DNA of 62,946 nucleotides from an uncultured Myxococcales bacterium (GTDB lineage Bacteria > Myxococcota_A > Bradymonadia > UBA7976 > VGTA01). The notes under the pieces are model-generated. The model was given only the letters and a program-made list of their open reading frames with translations, was not told the DNA's origin and searched no databases. A program made the translations under genes and the position numbers. The stretch covers positions 1 through 62,946 of the forward strand of contig CAKZRU010000145.1 of NCBI GenBank assembly GCA_937146725.1. Reading direction: 5' to 3'. Below are positions 54,457-62,946 of this stretch, one piece after another. The stretch's first letter is position 1. Every line of letters begins with the position of its first letter.

Positions 54457-55656
54457 TTATTGAACGAGTGCTTCACACAAGAGTCCCAAGCGATCTTGAC
54501 CCCAAAAAAGCTGTTGAGCTTCATGTGGGCGATGCAGAACAAAGCTTGGTGCTCCAAAAGCCCCTTTTTCTTGAGCTTCCTCAGTATTCCTGCGTAATTG
54601 TTCCTTGATTTCTTGATCTTGAGTTTGGCTTAAATAACTCTTTGGCTCATAGCCTTGAGCTTCGAGAAGATCAGCCAAAACCTCATCATTACCCAAGTCT
54701 CTCCCCTTGCACCATGCTTCTTGATACAAGGCTTGAGTTAACGTTGGTTCAATCAAAGCCAAGCGTAAAGCCTTAACAGTTCTTAGGGGAAACGCGGCTG
54801 GAAACACAAAGGGCACCTGCCAATACTGAGCCCAAGCTTGCAAGTCCTTACTCATGTAAGCTTGCTTTGGTTTTGTCATGCTAAATAAAGGCACGTTTGG
54901 AGCGCCTATCGACTTAAATAAAGCACCAAGTAGCATAGGACGCCACACAATCTTTGCGCCCCGCTCTTTGACCAAATGTTCTACTTTTTGACAACCTAAA
55001 TAACTAAAAGGACTAGAGAAATCATGGAAAACCTCGACAAAGCTACCCTGAGGCGCCTGACCTTGAGCTAAGGGAGAAGGTGAATGTCCTAAAGCAATTT
55101 TCGCTAAATCTAAACGATCCTGCCCCCAAAAGATCTGCCCTTCCACTTCTAGGGCGGGCGCACCAAACACACCAAAACTGACCGCTAATTCTGTATTGTC
55201 AAATAGCGTCTTCTTTGCCTGCTCAGCTTCAGTTTTCCATTTATTCAATAGACCAAATTGCTGGGCAATTTCTTCAAGTAAGGCTTGGTCTACCCGTTTT
55301 TGCAGCGCCCAATATGCTTCAAAAATACATCGTGAAACCTGTGCCTGTAAGTGCTGTGGTGTTACACATAGTAAGCGCATAGCCTCTACACTTCTTTGTG
55401 GATGAAACTTAGAAAAACGAAAGGGCACCTGCCAACGCTTAGACCAGCGCTCTAAATCTAAGTTATTCATTCTTGCTTTAGCTGGGCTCATTTGTGCTGC
55501 GGGGACTTGCGGCGCACCAATCGATCTAAAAACGCCTCCTAAAAGCATTGGAACCCATTCAATATCAGCACCCGTCTCTTTAGCGAGTTGCTCAATTTGC
55601 GTTGAGGCTAGATAGGCATATGGACAAACAATGTCATAAAAAAAACGAGCTTTCAT
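54457..55656 (-). CDS. Tandem DsbA/HCCA-isomerase-like two-domain protein
   Basis: Two homologous thioredoxin-fold domains (about 1-190 and 205-399) share a common plan: RFFYDIVCPYAYLASTQIEQ versus FHDFSSPFSYLGCQKVEHL, VPMLLGGVFRSIGAPQVP versus RPMLLGALFKSIGAPNVP, FGVFGAPALEVEGQIFWGQD versus KGAFGAPSFVLHRPHEAQ. This is the DsbA/2-hydroxychromene-2-carboxylate isomerase (Kappa GST-like) family. Domain 1 keeps a Cys (CPYA), domain 2 has Ser (SPFS), so only the first could use a thiol. Single-domain forms are the rule. ATG 55656 has GGAG six bases upstream; the frame start at 55695 does not. Confidence 0.88.
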   Translation of the reverse strand: MKARFFYDIVCPYAYLASTQIEQLAKETGADIEWVPMLLGGVFRSIGAPQVPAAQMSPAKARMNNLDLERWSKRWQVPFRFSKFHPQRSVEAMRLLCVTPQHLQAQVSRCIFEAYWALQKRVDQALLEEIAQQFGLLNKWKTEAEQAKKTLFDNTELAVSFGVFGAPALEVEGQIFWGQDRLDLAKIALGHSPSPLAQGQAPQGSFVEVFHDFSSPFSYLGCQKVEHLVKERGAKIVWRPMLLGALFKSIGAPNVPLFSMTKPKQAYMSKDLQAWAQYWQVPFVFPAAFPLRTVKALRLALIEPTLTQALYQEAWCKGRDLGNDEVLADLLEAQGYEPKSYLSQTQDQEIKEQLRRNTEEAQEKGAFGAPSFVLHRPHEAQQLFWGQDRLGLLCEALVQ

Positions 55657-55805
55657 GTTGGGCTCCACATGGATGACGGTTAAAAAAGAAATCAATAGAA
55701 ATCAAAAGCAAGTAACAAAGTAAGTAACGAGCCAAGCAGAGTCGCTGACAAAGCTAAAGACTAGATGAGAGTAAAACGAAGTCTATATCAAACCTAGCTC
55801 ACGCA

Positions 55806-56972
55806 TTAAGTTAGATCATAAACTGCATAACGCTCACTACGCTCGTCAAGCTGTATACTTCGTGGGGTTGCATCATAAAGCTTACCAAATTGGTTGATAC
55901 CTTCTGACTGTAGGCGAGCAAAATATGCTTCGGTGGCTTGATAGATGTTTGCCAGTTCATGCTGATGAAAAATCTCCTGACGAAGTTCATCACCATAAGG
56001 TAGTCCGCGGGTAAACAGTCCGATCACTTTTTTGATCCGTCCACAGGCATGTTTTTCAGAGTTTACGCCTTGCACTAAATAATCAAAATACTGCTTGAGT
56101 GAGGATAAACGTTCTTCTAAAGGAGGCTCTTGGAACTCTTGACCTAATAAAGCAGCATTTACCCGTTTAAAGACCCAAGGGTCACGCACTGCACCACGCC
56201 CAATCATAACGCCTTGAGCGCCACTCTCTTTTAAGGCTTTCAGCGCTCCTTGCGCATTCAAAATATCGCCATTCACCAAAACCGGAACACTGACTTTATC
56301 ACTCACCGCCTTGATCGCAGACCAGTCAGCACTTCCCCGATACATCTGCATGCGAGTTCGACCGTGTACAGCAATCATCTCAGCGCCTTCTTCTTGAGCC
56401 GAATAGGCAATTTCGGTGGCATTGAGCTGATCATGGTCCCAACCCAAGCGCATTTTAACTGTCATAGGGATTGTGATGGCCGCCTTTACGGCTTTAAAAA
56501 TCGCTTGAGCGCGTTTGGGTTCTTTCATCAAGGCTGACCCACTACACCCACCGGTCACCTGCTTACTCGGACAACCGAGGTTTAAGTCAATAATATCAGC
56601 GCCTAAGCCCTCACATTCTTTAGCGGCCTCCGCCATTGCTTGAGGATCTCGGCCATAAATCTGAATACTTACCGGATGTTCATTAGGATCAAGTTCTGCG
56701 TTTTGCCATGCCTTACGGTCATTGCGTTTTAAGGACTCACTGCTCACAAACTCGGTTACGGTCAGTCCACAGCCGCCAACGCCTCTAATCAAGGCACGAA
56801 ATGCTCTATCTGTAACACCTTCCATCGGTGCTAAAGCTGTAGGAGAGTCAAGCTGAACAGAGCCAATTTGAATCTTGGGTAGCTCCAAAACACGCTCATC
56901 AGACGTATCTACACTGTGTTTTTGACCATGCTCTTGACCATGATTTAAGTGATTTGGTTTAGATGAACTCAA
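55806..56972 (-). CDS. dusB: tRNA-dihydrouridine synthase
   Basis: A TIM-barrel flavoprotein that reduces uridines in tRNA. It has ALAPMEGVTDRAFRALIRGV, LTVTEFVSSESLKRN, DIIDLNLGCPSKQVTGGCSG (active-site Cys), MTVKMRLGWDH, MIAVHGRTRMQMYRGSADW, VLVNGDILNAQGAL and GVMIGRGAVRDPWVF, the Dus pattern, closest to DusB. The only start in frame is TTG 56972, with GAGG eight bases before it; a stop lies upstream in frame. An N-terminal extension (HLNHGQEHGQKHSVDTSDER) is disordered. Confidence 0.92.
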   Translation of the reverse strand: MSSSKPNHLNHGQEHGQKHSVDTSDERVLELPKIQIGSVQLDSPTALAPMEGVTDRAFRALIRGVGGCGLTVTEFVSSESLKRNDRKAWQNAELDPNEHPVSIQIYGRDPQAMAEAAKECEGLGADIIDLNLGCPSKQVTGGCSGSALMKEPKRAQAIFKAVKAAITIPMTVKMRLGWDHDQLNATEIAYSAQEEGAEMIAVHGRTRMQMYRGSADWSAIKAVSDKVSVPVLVNGDILNAQGALKALKESGAQGVMIGRGAVRDPWVFKRVNAALLGQEFQEPPLEERLSSLKQYFDYLVQGVNSEKHACGRIKKVIGLFTRGLPYGDELRQEIFHQHELANIYQATEAYFARLQSEGINQFGKLYDATPRSIQLDERSERYAVYDLT

Positions 56973-57047
56973 AACTCGAACCTCATACTATAAACTTGAA
57001 CCATCTTCTTTACTAATACCTGTAAGCTTAATTATGATTGTCTATAC

Positions 57048-57914
57048 CTAAAAAACAAAACGTAAGCTACTTAGGCTTTTTAAATCGGTATTTTTTACGC
57101 CAACGGGCGGTTCACTATCATACATTAAACTAAGTGACTCCACGACTCTTAAAAACTTGCTTAGTTTAATCTCAACCCCTAAATCGGCCAAGACTCTATA
57201 ATCGTTAAAGGCATCTATTCTTGGTTGATAATAAAGAGTGAATAAAACATCAATCTGCGTCGCCCATTTAAGCTTGCTTTTAGCCGAAATATAATTGGTA
57301 AGTCTAAGGTTATTCTCGATCATTTCACTGAGTATGGTTTGGGGATCCATACTCGTCATGTTTATCACTTCTTGGGACTCTTGATACACTTCACGCTCAT
57401 ACATTGCTCCAATACCTAAAGCTAAAGAACGATCTTGATGATCCAAAAACTCTATCCGCATGCCACCACCATACAGTTGCCTAAGAACTAAGCTTCTAAA
57501 GCTGTCTTCTTGTGCTTGGGCAAAGAGCTCTGTGCCCAATGACTTAAGCCACATTGCTGTCCAGCGAGCATGAAGATAAGACTGGTTCAAAAAGGCCTTA
57601 TTATCTTTCTCTCCATAATTAAGAATCGCTTGTATAAAAGGACTATGCACACCTTTAGCGTAATTTAATTTAGTCGCAACTCCGGTTTGGCTCAAGCTTA
57701 CGTTACCACGAATTAAAGTCATTGAACCATCTAAGCTTAGATTAAAGCCTTCATGCACTTGGCCGCGACTTTGTTCTACATTCACCTGCGCATGTGCTAG
57801 AGACCCAAAAAGCAAACTAAAACCCAAGCAAGCGATGAGAAGGCTAACGATGCTAAAGCGATCAGGATTAAGCATTCGAAGAAACTTACACCGAGTTGAA
57901 CTTGGGATCATCAT
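57048..57914 (-). CDS. DUF481-type outer-membrane barrel
   Basis: The signal peptide (LLIACLGFSLLFGSLAHAQ) precedes a barrel of alternating amphipathic strands: FNLSLDGSMTLIRGNVSLSQ, SPFIQAILNYGEKDNKAFLN, QSYLHARWTAMWL, LFAQAQEDSFRSLVLRQLYG, GMRIEFLDHQDRSLALGIGA and the final SLSSLRFVF. That layout fits the DUF481/YdiY family of outer-membrane proteins, which have no assigned function. Two ATGs start the frame (57914, 57911); the ribosome-binding site is weak. It is divergent from the YgfZ-like gene. Confidence 0.8.
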   Translation of the reverse strand: MMIPSSTRCKFLRMLNPDRFSIVSLLIACLGFSLLFGSLAHAQVNVEQSRGQVHEGFNLSLDGSMTLIRGNVSLSQTGVATKLNYAKGVHSPFIQAILNYGEKDNKAFLNQSYLHARWTAMWLKSLGTELFAQAQEDSFRSLVLRQLYGGGMRIEFLDHQDRSLALGIGAMYEREVYQESQEVINMTSMDPQTILSEMIENNLRLTNYISAKSKLKWATQIDVLFTLYYQPRIDAFNDYRVLADLGVEIKLSKFLRVVESLSLMYDSEPPVGVKNTDLKSLSSLRFVF

Positions 57915-58082
57915 GAGATTCTCGCTTTAATTTCCGGTTTATGTTAAAGAAATGAGTTGTAAATAGCCTTTGTTACTTACAGAAAAGGCCTTATAGATCA
58001 AGGGCTGTTCATGATTTGCATCACCCTTTCTTATTTAGCCTACATTCACGACTTACGTTGACCATTCTTTAAGGAATCGAGT

Positions 58083-59048
58083 ATGATAAACAATACGCTT
58101 GAACTAGGTTCAACCAAAAGCACTTACTATTTCACAAATTGGTCCTGCTTAAAGCTTAGCGGAAAAGACTGTCTTGATTTTTTAAATCGCTTGTTGACCA
58201 TTAAGGTGTCATTGATCCCAATTCAAAAAGGGAGTTGGGCTTTCTTGCTTGATCATCGAGGGCGCGTTCAAGAAAGTATCTACTTATTAAGGGAAGCCGA
58301 ACAAAGCTTTATTGCGGTGAGTGAAAGTAATATCACAGCGCTTTATGATGGACTTGATCGCTTTTTATTTGCTGAAAATGTCCACTTAAACATACTTCAA
58401 GATAGTGTGTGTATTTATAGTCAATTATCCAATCAGCAGGAGCACCACTCTCATATTGTTAAACACTTTGCTTCAAACTCTTGGACCATCGACTTACTTG
58501 GACAGCAACAAGAATACCTCAGTGTCGTTTCTGATGCACAGGCCCAAGAGCTTAGAGCCTCTTATGAGAGTCAAGAAGATCTCATTATGTTAAACGACCA
58601 AGAGTTTGAGCATAAGCGCATTCAACAAGGCATCGCTCATCCACTGCGTGAATATAAAGACCGTAGTCCACTAGATGTATCATCACAAGGCATCACCGAA
58701 GGCAAAGGCTGTTATCCGGGCCAAGAGGTGATCGAGAGAACGCTTGCTTTGGGTAAGCCGGCCAAGCGAACAATCGCCATTAAGCTCCTTGGTGATGAGG
58801 TAAGTTTAAAGTCTTTAATCCACGCCTATACTCAACAACAAAAACTTCAAGTCTTTACGGCTGACTCAGAAAAAGCCTTAGGTATTTTATCATCCTTATC
58901 AACTGTCATTCAAGCCGTTGATACCAAACAGGCAATTCCATATTTATCGGGGATTATCCAAATTAAAAATCGTCAAGAGTCTTCTGATTCTTTAGTCATT
59001 AAACTTGCTGAACAGAGCTTCGATCACATTCAACTTGTATTTGTTTAA
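58083..59048 (+). CDS. ygfZ: YgfZ/GcvT-like folate-binding protein
   Basis: YgfZ proteins help assemble or repair certain iron-sulfur clusters using tetrahydrofolate. The diagnostic motif KGCYPGQEVIERTLALGK is present, with its conserved Cys. The first half has DCLDFLNRLLTIKVSLIPI and GSWAFLLDHRGRVQESIYLL, as in the aminomethyltransferase fold. Length (321) is normal. AAGGAATCGAGT precedes the ATG. Confidence 0.9.
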   Translation: MINNTLELGSTKSTYYFTNWSCLKLSGKDCLDFLNRLLTIKVSLIPIQKGSWAFLLDHRGRVQESIYLLREAEQSFIAVSESNITALYDGLDRFLFAENVHLNILQDSVCIYSQLSNQQEHHSHIVKHFASNSWTIDLLGQQQEYLSVVSDAQAQELRASYESQEDLIMLNDQEFEHKRIQQGIAHPLREYKDRSPLDVSSQGITEGKGCYPGQEVIERTLALGKPAKRTIAIKLLGDEVSLKSLIHAYTQQQKLQVFTADSEKALGILSSLSTVIQAVDTKQAIPYLSGIIQIKNRQESSDSLVIKLAEQSFDHIQLVFV

Positions 59049-59149
59049 ATCTAAACATAATGAGGCTTTTTACTTAATGATGTCCTGCCAGCATAATGTA
59101 TGTACACATCATATAAATCACTACAAACTTAGTCTTTTTAAGGGCCTTT

Positions 59150-60145
59150 ATGAAACTCAGATTACTGATTAATCCACTTGCTCGTGGCGCATATTTTCAA
59201 CAAGTAGAAGAAGTCGCAAAAGCTGAACTAATACATTGCTTTTTCCAAGGTCAACAGATCGAGACTCAACATATTCACGAGGGAAATCTTGAGTTTATGG
59301 AGTTAGACTTGCCCAAAGATCAGTGTGAGCAAGGTCAATTAAAACCACAAGATCTTGACGGCTTGTTGAAGTTATCATGGGTACAAGCGATTTTTTATGT
59401 AAAGCAAATCGATGATTCACTGTATCTAAAGCTTGAAGCCCAAAATGCACAATTTAAGCAAAGTGGGGCCTTAGTATGGGGAAGTAAATACCGAGGAAAA
59501 ACGCATGAACTTGTTACACAGCTTGCTTTAAATCTTACTTTAGCAAGCTCTCATACCCAGCAAAAAAAACTCAGTTTATTAGATCCTATGGCCGGCCGTG
59601 GTACAAGTCTATTATGGGCTGCACGCTATGGAATGGATGCCTATGGGGTAGAGCTGGATCCTATGGCGGTTGAACACTTTGAGCGAGATGTTAAACGACA
59701 AACCAAATTGCATCGTATTAAGCATAGCGTTGAGCAAAGCACTTCCAAAAAAGGTAAGCGCAAAGGTCAAGGACGATATATAGAGTTTAAATGGGTGGAT
59801 AGCTTAACTCGCCTAACAGTAGGAGATACTCGACAAGCCGATCAATATGTAGGGGCAAAACGTTTTACCCACTTGGTGACCGACCTTCCCTATGGCATTC
59901 AATTTACTGGCGCTAAGGGAGAACGAGGCCCGTTAAGTATTATCGAAGCAGCAGCCAAAACTTGGTTTAAACTGCTGTATCCTGGTGCGAGCGGTGCCAT
60001 TATTTTTAATACTTTACAGCCTAAAAGAGTTAATCTTGAGCAAGCGTTTATCCAAGCGGGCTTTACGTGTGAACCCTTTACCATTCCTCACCGGATGAGC
60101 GAGTCTATCAAAAGAGATATCCTTTTAATTAAGAAGCCATTGTAG
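59150..60145 (+). CDS. TRM11/RlmL-type RNA methyltransferase
   Basis: An N-terminal region of 110 residues (VEEVAKAELIHCFF and a THUMP-like fold pattern) precedes a methyltransferase core with LLDPMAGRGTSLLWAARYGM (145-164) and the catalytic THLVTDLPYGIQFTGAKGER, a variant of the usual D/N-P-P-Y (here D-L-P-Y). It resembles enzymes that methylate guanine N2 in tRNA or rRNA. A basic insertion (SKKGKRKGQGRY) lies between the motifs. AAGGG lies before the start codon. The substrate is not inferable. Confidence 0.82.
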   Translation: MKLRLLINPLARGAYFQQVEEVAKAELIHCFFQGQQIETQHIHEGNLEFMELDLPKDQCEQGQLKPQDLDGLLKLSWVQAIFYVKQIDDSLYLKLEAQNAQFKQSGALVWGSKYRGKTHELVTQLALNLTLASSHTQQKKLSLLDPMAGRGTSLLWAARYGMDAYGVELDPMAVEHFERDVKRQTKLHRIKHSVEQSTSKKGKRKGQGRYIEFKWVDSLTRLTVGDTRQADQYVGAKRFTHLVTDLPYGIQFTGAKGERGPLSIIEAAAKTWFKLLYPGASGAIIFNTLQPKRVNLEQAFIQAGFTCEPFTIPHRMSESIKRDILLIKKPL

Positions 60146-60202
60146 TGCATCTTAGTCATACCTCTCATACCCCTTTAATCTTAAGAACTAAACGGATCAC
60201 TC

Positions 60203-61660
60203 ATGCCTCATAGTCGATTACCTGTGACCTTTTTAACCTTTTTAATTTGTTTGGGAACTCTGCTTATGATGCCAAAGCAGTCACAGGCTCAAACAATAGC
60301 TCAGGACCCTTGGTTTGATCAGTTTTGGCAAACGGCTCAAGGCGTGAAAAATAAAAAGGCTCAACGGGCTTTAAAAAAAGTACTTAGCAATCCAAAGATG
60401 TATCGATTTCAAGTGTTGATTACTGAATATGAAAAGCTTGCTTCCGGTGAAGAACGCTTAACGCCACATGCGTTCCGAGTGGATGATGAATATTTTTATC
60501 CAGCAAGTGCAATCAAAACATATGCTTCGATTGCCGCCCTTCGTCATTACACCCTTTTAAGACAAGAACACCCATGGCTTACCACCAATGACCCTATGTC
60601 TCAAAGTCGTAAAACCTGCCAAAAAAAAGATAAAAGCAACGAAGCAAATGCCTTAGCAAGCTTAGAACATGAAATTAAAAAGACGCAGCTTATTTCGAGT
60701 AATAAGGCGTTTAATACAGTGTTTAATGTCACCGGCTTTAGAACCTTGCATGAATACATTTTGCCAGATTTTCCATCGGTCAGAGTTTTTCATCGGCTTA
60801 GTTCAAGAGAAACACACCAAGAAAGCTTGAAAACCCCTGCTTTACATTTATGTGATTGGACCAAAAAAGGGCCTAACAAGAAGAAAAGCTATTTAAGAAA
60901 ACTAGCGACCTCAACAGAAGATCTAAATGATCTTACTGGCTCTCCTGTACATAAGTATACAGGCTTTAAAGATAACCAACTGAGCTTGAAGGTAGGTCAT
61001 AAATATAAGCATATGAAAAGCAAAAAGCTGATCAGTGAGCCTATGGACTTTACGTTTAAGAATCGTTCAAGTTTTTATGATTTTCAGCGTTTAAACATGG
61101 CCATGTATATGCCTAACAAAGCGACCCCTTTTGGGCCGGCTGTTAAGCTTTTATCAACGAACGCTTTGGAGTCTGATCACAAGTCAAATAGCAAGTCAAA
61201 CAGCAAGTTACCCCTTATTCGTAAAGTTTGGTTAAATGAACTCCGCCATGCGATGGCAATTTATCCTCGCCACTCCGAAAACCCTAAGTATTCGGGTAAG
61301 TCTTTATCTGAAACGCGTTTTAAACCCTTAATTCGAGGTGTACGTTGGGCCGATAAAAGGCTCAAGAATGATGCCAACATCTATTATCTCAATAAAGCTG
61401 GTAAGGCATTAGGGTTTCATATGGATAATGCCTTTATCGCCTATGGTACTGAAGCTGGTAAAATTAAAAAGTCAGGGTTCCCAACACGCTCTCCTAAATA
61501 CGGACTTTTTGTCACTGTAGGCTTATACGTAAACAAAGACCAAATTCTTAATGATGACAAATATGAGTATTCACAAATCAGTGTGCCTGTTTTAAATGCC
61601 ATAGGATATTCGATCGGCCGTTATCTAATGGAAAAGCAAACTCAGCAAACCCAACAATAA
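60203..61660 (+). CDS. Serine hydrolase (beta-lactamase/PBP-like)
   Basis: A signal peptide (FLTFLICLGTLLMMPKQSQAQ) precedes a penicillin-binding fold. The acyl-serine motif is YPASAIKTYASIAAL (Ser102-x-x-Lys105), and ISSNKAFNTVFNVTGF is a plausible SxN-type second motif (166-171). The third, KTG-like motif is not obvious; a candidate is KVGHKYKHMKSK, where positions vary. This looks like a class A-like hydrolase or a DD-peptidase relative; antibiotic resistance is not implied. It is longer (485) than class A enzymes. A KSNSKSNSK repeat lies in the middle. A small barrel gene follows 20 bases later. Confidence 0.75.
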   Translation: MPHSRLPVTFLTFLICLGTLLMMPKQSQAQTIAQDPWFDQFWQTAQGVKNKKAQRALKKVLSNPKMYRFQVLITEYEKLASGEERLTPHAFRVDDEYFYPASAIKTYASIAALRHYTLLRQEHPWLTTNDPMSQSRKTCQKKDKSNEANALASLEHEIKKTQLISSNKAFNTVFNVTGFRTLHEYILPDFPSVRVFHRLSSRETHQESLKTPALHLCDWTKKGPNKKKSYLRKLATSTEDLNDLTGSPVHKYTGFKDNQLSLKVGHKYKHMKSKKLISEPMDFTFKNRSSFYDFQRLNMAMYMPNKATPFGPAVKLLSTNALESDHKSNSKSNSKLPLIRKVWLNELRHAMAIYPRHSENPKYSGKSLSETRFKPLIRGVRWADKRLKNDANIYYLNKAGKALGFHMDNAFIAYGTEAGKIKKSGFPTRSPKYGLFVTVGLYVNKDQILNDDKYEYSQISVPVLNAIGYSIGRYLMEKQTQQTQQ

Positions 61661-61679
61661 CATTTTTTCTTAGGTGCTC

Positions 61680-62174
61680 ATGACTCTTTCTCTGACTACT
61701 TCCCAACAACACCAACGACATAAAGTCTGTCTATATCAAATATGCTTATTCATGTTGCTGTGCTTATGTTCTCTGCCCGCTTTGGCAAGAAATAACAGCA
61801 TTGGTGTAGGAGCTCAATTTGCTCAACCACATGGCTTAAGCGTACAGTTACCTATTAATCGTTGGACAGCATTTAATAGTTCTCTGTACTATGATGTAAG
61901 AATACCAACCATCAACATCCATCTTGATCAAATCTTTTTTAGAGGCTCTATATTCTATCGCAATCTATATCCTTATGTTGGGTATGGCGCTTTAATGAAT
62001 CTTCATCCACAAAGTCTACTCACTGATCAGGGAGCCCTTATTGCAAGAGCCCCCTTTGGCTTAGAGTTAGGCCAGCAGTTCAGAGCATTTGTCGAGCTGA
62101 CGCCTAGCCTTTCAGTATTACCAGCCCTAACCTTTAAGCTTCACAGTTCATTAGGATTACGTTTTCACTTTTAA
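61680..62174 (+). CDS. Small outer-membrane beta-barrel-like protein
   Basis: A signal peptide (YQICLFMLLCLCSLPALA) is followed by about 130 residues of alternating strands: SIGVGAQFAQPHGLSVQLPI, TAFNSSLYYDVRI, FFRGSIFYRNLYPYVGYGAL, APFGLELGQQFRAFVELTPS, and a final SLGLRFHF, enough for an eight-stranded barrel. The terminal Phe fits the outer-membrane sorting signal. The function is unknown. GTG 61674 is possible; ATG 61680 has AGGTG just upstream. Confidence 0.7.
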   Translation: MTLSLTTSQQHQRHKVCLYQICLFMLLCLCSLPALARNNSIGVGAQFAQPHGLSVQLPINRWTAFNSSLYYDVRIPTINIHLDQIFFRGSIFYRNLYPYVGYGALMNLHPQSLLTDQGALIARAPFGLELGQQFRAFVELTPSLSVLPALTFKLHSSLGLRFHF

Positions 62175-62274
62175 GCTCTTAAATAAGCCCTTAAAACTAA
62201 TCTTTTTTGTAATCCTTAAATTCCTAAGCTACTTTTAAGCATCACTAAAACCTAGTTTTGGAAAGTAGTTTGGT

Positions 62275-62946
62275 ATGTTAAGGATTGGTATTATATGCAT
62301 CTTTCTATTATGTGCTTGTACAGAGCCACCCATAGACCCAAGTGCTTTGGAGCCTGATCAAGCCATTCCATTAGATCAGAACATGGCCGATGAGGGCTTT
62401 AGGGATCTTAATGTTGATGATGCAGAGTTAGCAGATTTTTTTGTTAATCGTCCTGATATGCAAGTCCTAGACTCGGAAATACCAGACTCGGAAATACTAG
62501 ACTCGGAAATACCAGACTCAGAGCTAGATCTTGCGATTGACATGGAAACTTTAGATCAAAACATTGATGAATGTGCCACTAATAACGGTAACTGCGGTGA
62601 TCCCGAGTTCTATACCTGTACCAACAATGACGGCGCTACACCCACCTGTGCCGACATTGATGAATGTGCCACTAATAACGGCAACTGCGGTGATTCTGAG
62701 TTCTACACTTGCACCAATAATGAAGGTGCTTTACCCACCTGTGCTGACATTGATGAATGTGCCACCAATAACGGCAACTGCGGTGATTCTGAGTTCTACA
62801 CTTGCACCAATAATGACGGTACTTTACCCACCTGTGCCGACATCGATGAATGCGCCACTAACAATGGTGAATGCGGTGCTCCCGAGTTCTACACTTGCAT
62901 CAATAATGAAGGTGCTTTACCGACCTGTGCCGACATTGATGAATGT
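62275..62946 (+). CDS. EGF-like-repeat lipoprotein (5' end only)
   Basis: The frame opens at ATG 62275 with MLRIGIICIFLLCAC, a short signal peptide with lipobox LCAC, and runs off the right edge. An acidic region (DSEIPDSEILDSEIPDSEL) precedes calcium-binding EGF-like modules of 31 residues: DIDECATNNGNCG, EFYTCTNN, GALPTC. Each has D-x-D-E and six Cys in EGF spacing, so each probably binds Ca2+ and forms three disulfides. Four complete modules and the start of a fifth are seen. Such proteins are surface-exposed and often adhesive. The gene may also extend upstream, but no in-frame start is nearer a good site. Confidence 0.75.
   Translation, partial: MLRIGIICIFLLCACTEPPIDPSALEPDQAIPLDQNMADEGFRDLNVDDAELADFFVNRPDMQVLDSEIPDSEILDSEIPDSELDLAIDMETLDQNIDECATNNGNCGDPEFYTCTNNDGATPTCADIDECATNNGNCGDSEFYTCTNNEGALPTCADIDECATNNGNCGDSEFYTCTNNDGTLPTCADIDECATNNGECGAPEFYTCINNEGALPTCADIDEC
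62566..62946 (+). repeat. 93-bp tandem repeats encoding EGF-like modules
   Basis: Units start at 62566, 62659, 62752 and 62845, with a fifth starting at 62938 and truncated by the window end. Unit length is exactly 93 bp (31 codons) and adjacent units are nearly identical in nucleotide sequence. Confidence 0.95.

Noticed and set aside
60203..61660. Antibiotic-resistance beta-lactamase
   Set aside because: Only the SxxK and a loose SxN-type motif match; the length and missing clear KTG box do not support a resistance claim.

Overview
The window is a gene-dense, moderately AT-rich bacterial chromosome segment with 53 genes or gene remnants. No rRNA, tRNA, phage, insertion sequence or CRISPR array was found. 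The gene set is Gram-negative: many lipoproteins with a lipobox, outer-membrane barrels, periplasmic c-type cytochromes and Rieske proteins. Menaquinone is the apparent quinone. Several secreted proteins carry low-complexity Ala-Gly-Thr/Glu/Met linkers (AGTE, AGAEIM, AGETAG), a style I associate with Bradymonadales-like Myxococcota/Deltaproteobacteria. That placement is an inference from protein style; no marker gene settles it.

Layout. (1) 1-9406, mostly minus strand: the end of an Ig-like AGTE-repeat protein, a lipoprotein, a frameshifted gene, an M20 peptidase whose Shine-Dalgarno sits in a 13-bp hairpin, a DUF72 protein, a LolA-like protein, a Rieske-cytochrome c fusion, pyrG and a GbsR/MarR-type regulator. 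(2) 9407-21319, plus strand: a tight eight-gene operon for menaquinone built on two fusions, MenF-MenD and MenC-MenE, plus MenA, a polyprenyl diphosphate synthase, DAHP synthase, UbiE/MenG, TsaB and a small membrane protein. Its upstream region holds three operator-like palindromes and two copies of a dispersed 19-nt palindrome. (3) 21521-25822: redox and stress proteins (P460-like lipoprotein, NTF2-like protein, repeat-bearing ferritin-like protein, di-haem peroxidase, Rieske protein). (4) 25998-33006: SelO, then three uncharacterised genes (periplasmic protein, C2-like secreted protein, SseB-like protein) and a DUF1302-type porin. (5) 33023-40566, minus strand: coiled-coil lipoprotein, orphan ABC ATPase, MaoC hydratase, DUF2835, a coiled-coil/Rho-N-like protein, a methyltransferase, and an ArsR-methyltransferase regulator divergent from ahcY. 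(6) 40728-49616, plus strand: ahcY, a spermidine-synthase-like protein, then a GDP-fucose and glycan-export block (gmd, fcl, ABC exporter, glycosyltransferase) and kptA. (7) 49626-57914, minus strand: RNase E/G, a lipoprotein, hutI, a DegT aminotransferase, a tandem DsbA-type protein, dus and a DUF481 barrel. (8) 58083-62946, plus strand: a YgfZ-like protein, a TRM11/RlmL-like methyltransferase, a beta-lactamase-like hydrolase, a small barrel and the start of an EGF-repeat lipoprotein that runs off the window.

How the genes fit together. DAHP synthase feeds chorismate synthesis, MenF/D/C/E and MenA turn chorismate into demethylmenaquinone, the prenyl synthase supplies the side chain and UbiE methylates it; MenB and MenH are not in the window. 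The Rieske and cytochrome proteins are plausible electron-transfer partners. The ArsR-methyltransferase/ahcY pair matches SahR-type control of S-adenosylhomocysteine recycling.

Two sequence-level features are the most notable. One is a dispersed palindrome, GAAGTnGCAGGsACTTATT, found both between genes and in frame inside two genes, where it encodes EVAGTY. The other is widespread in-frame tandem repetition (12-, 15-, 18- and 93-bp units) in linkers and termini. Convincing rho-independent terminators are nearly absent.
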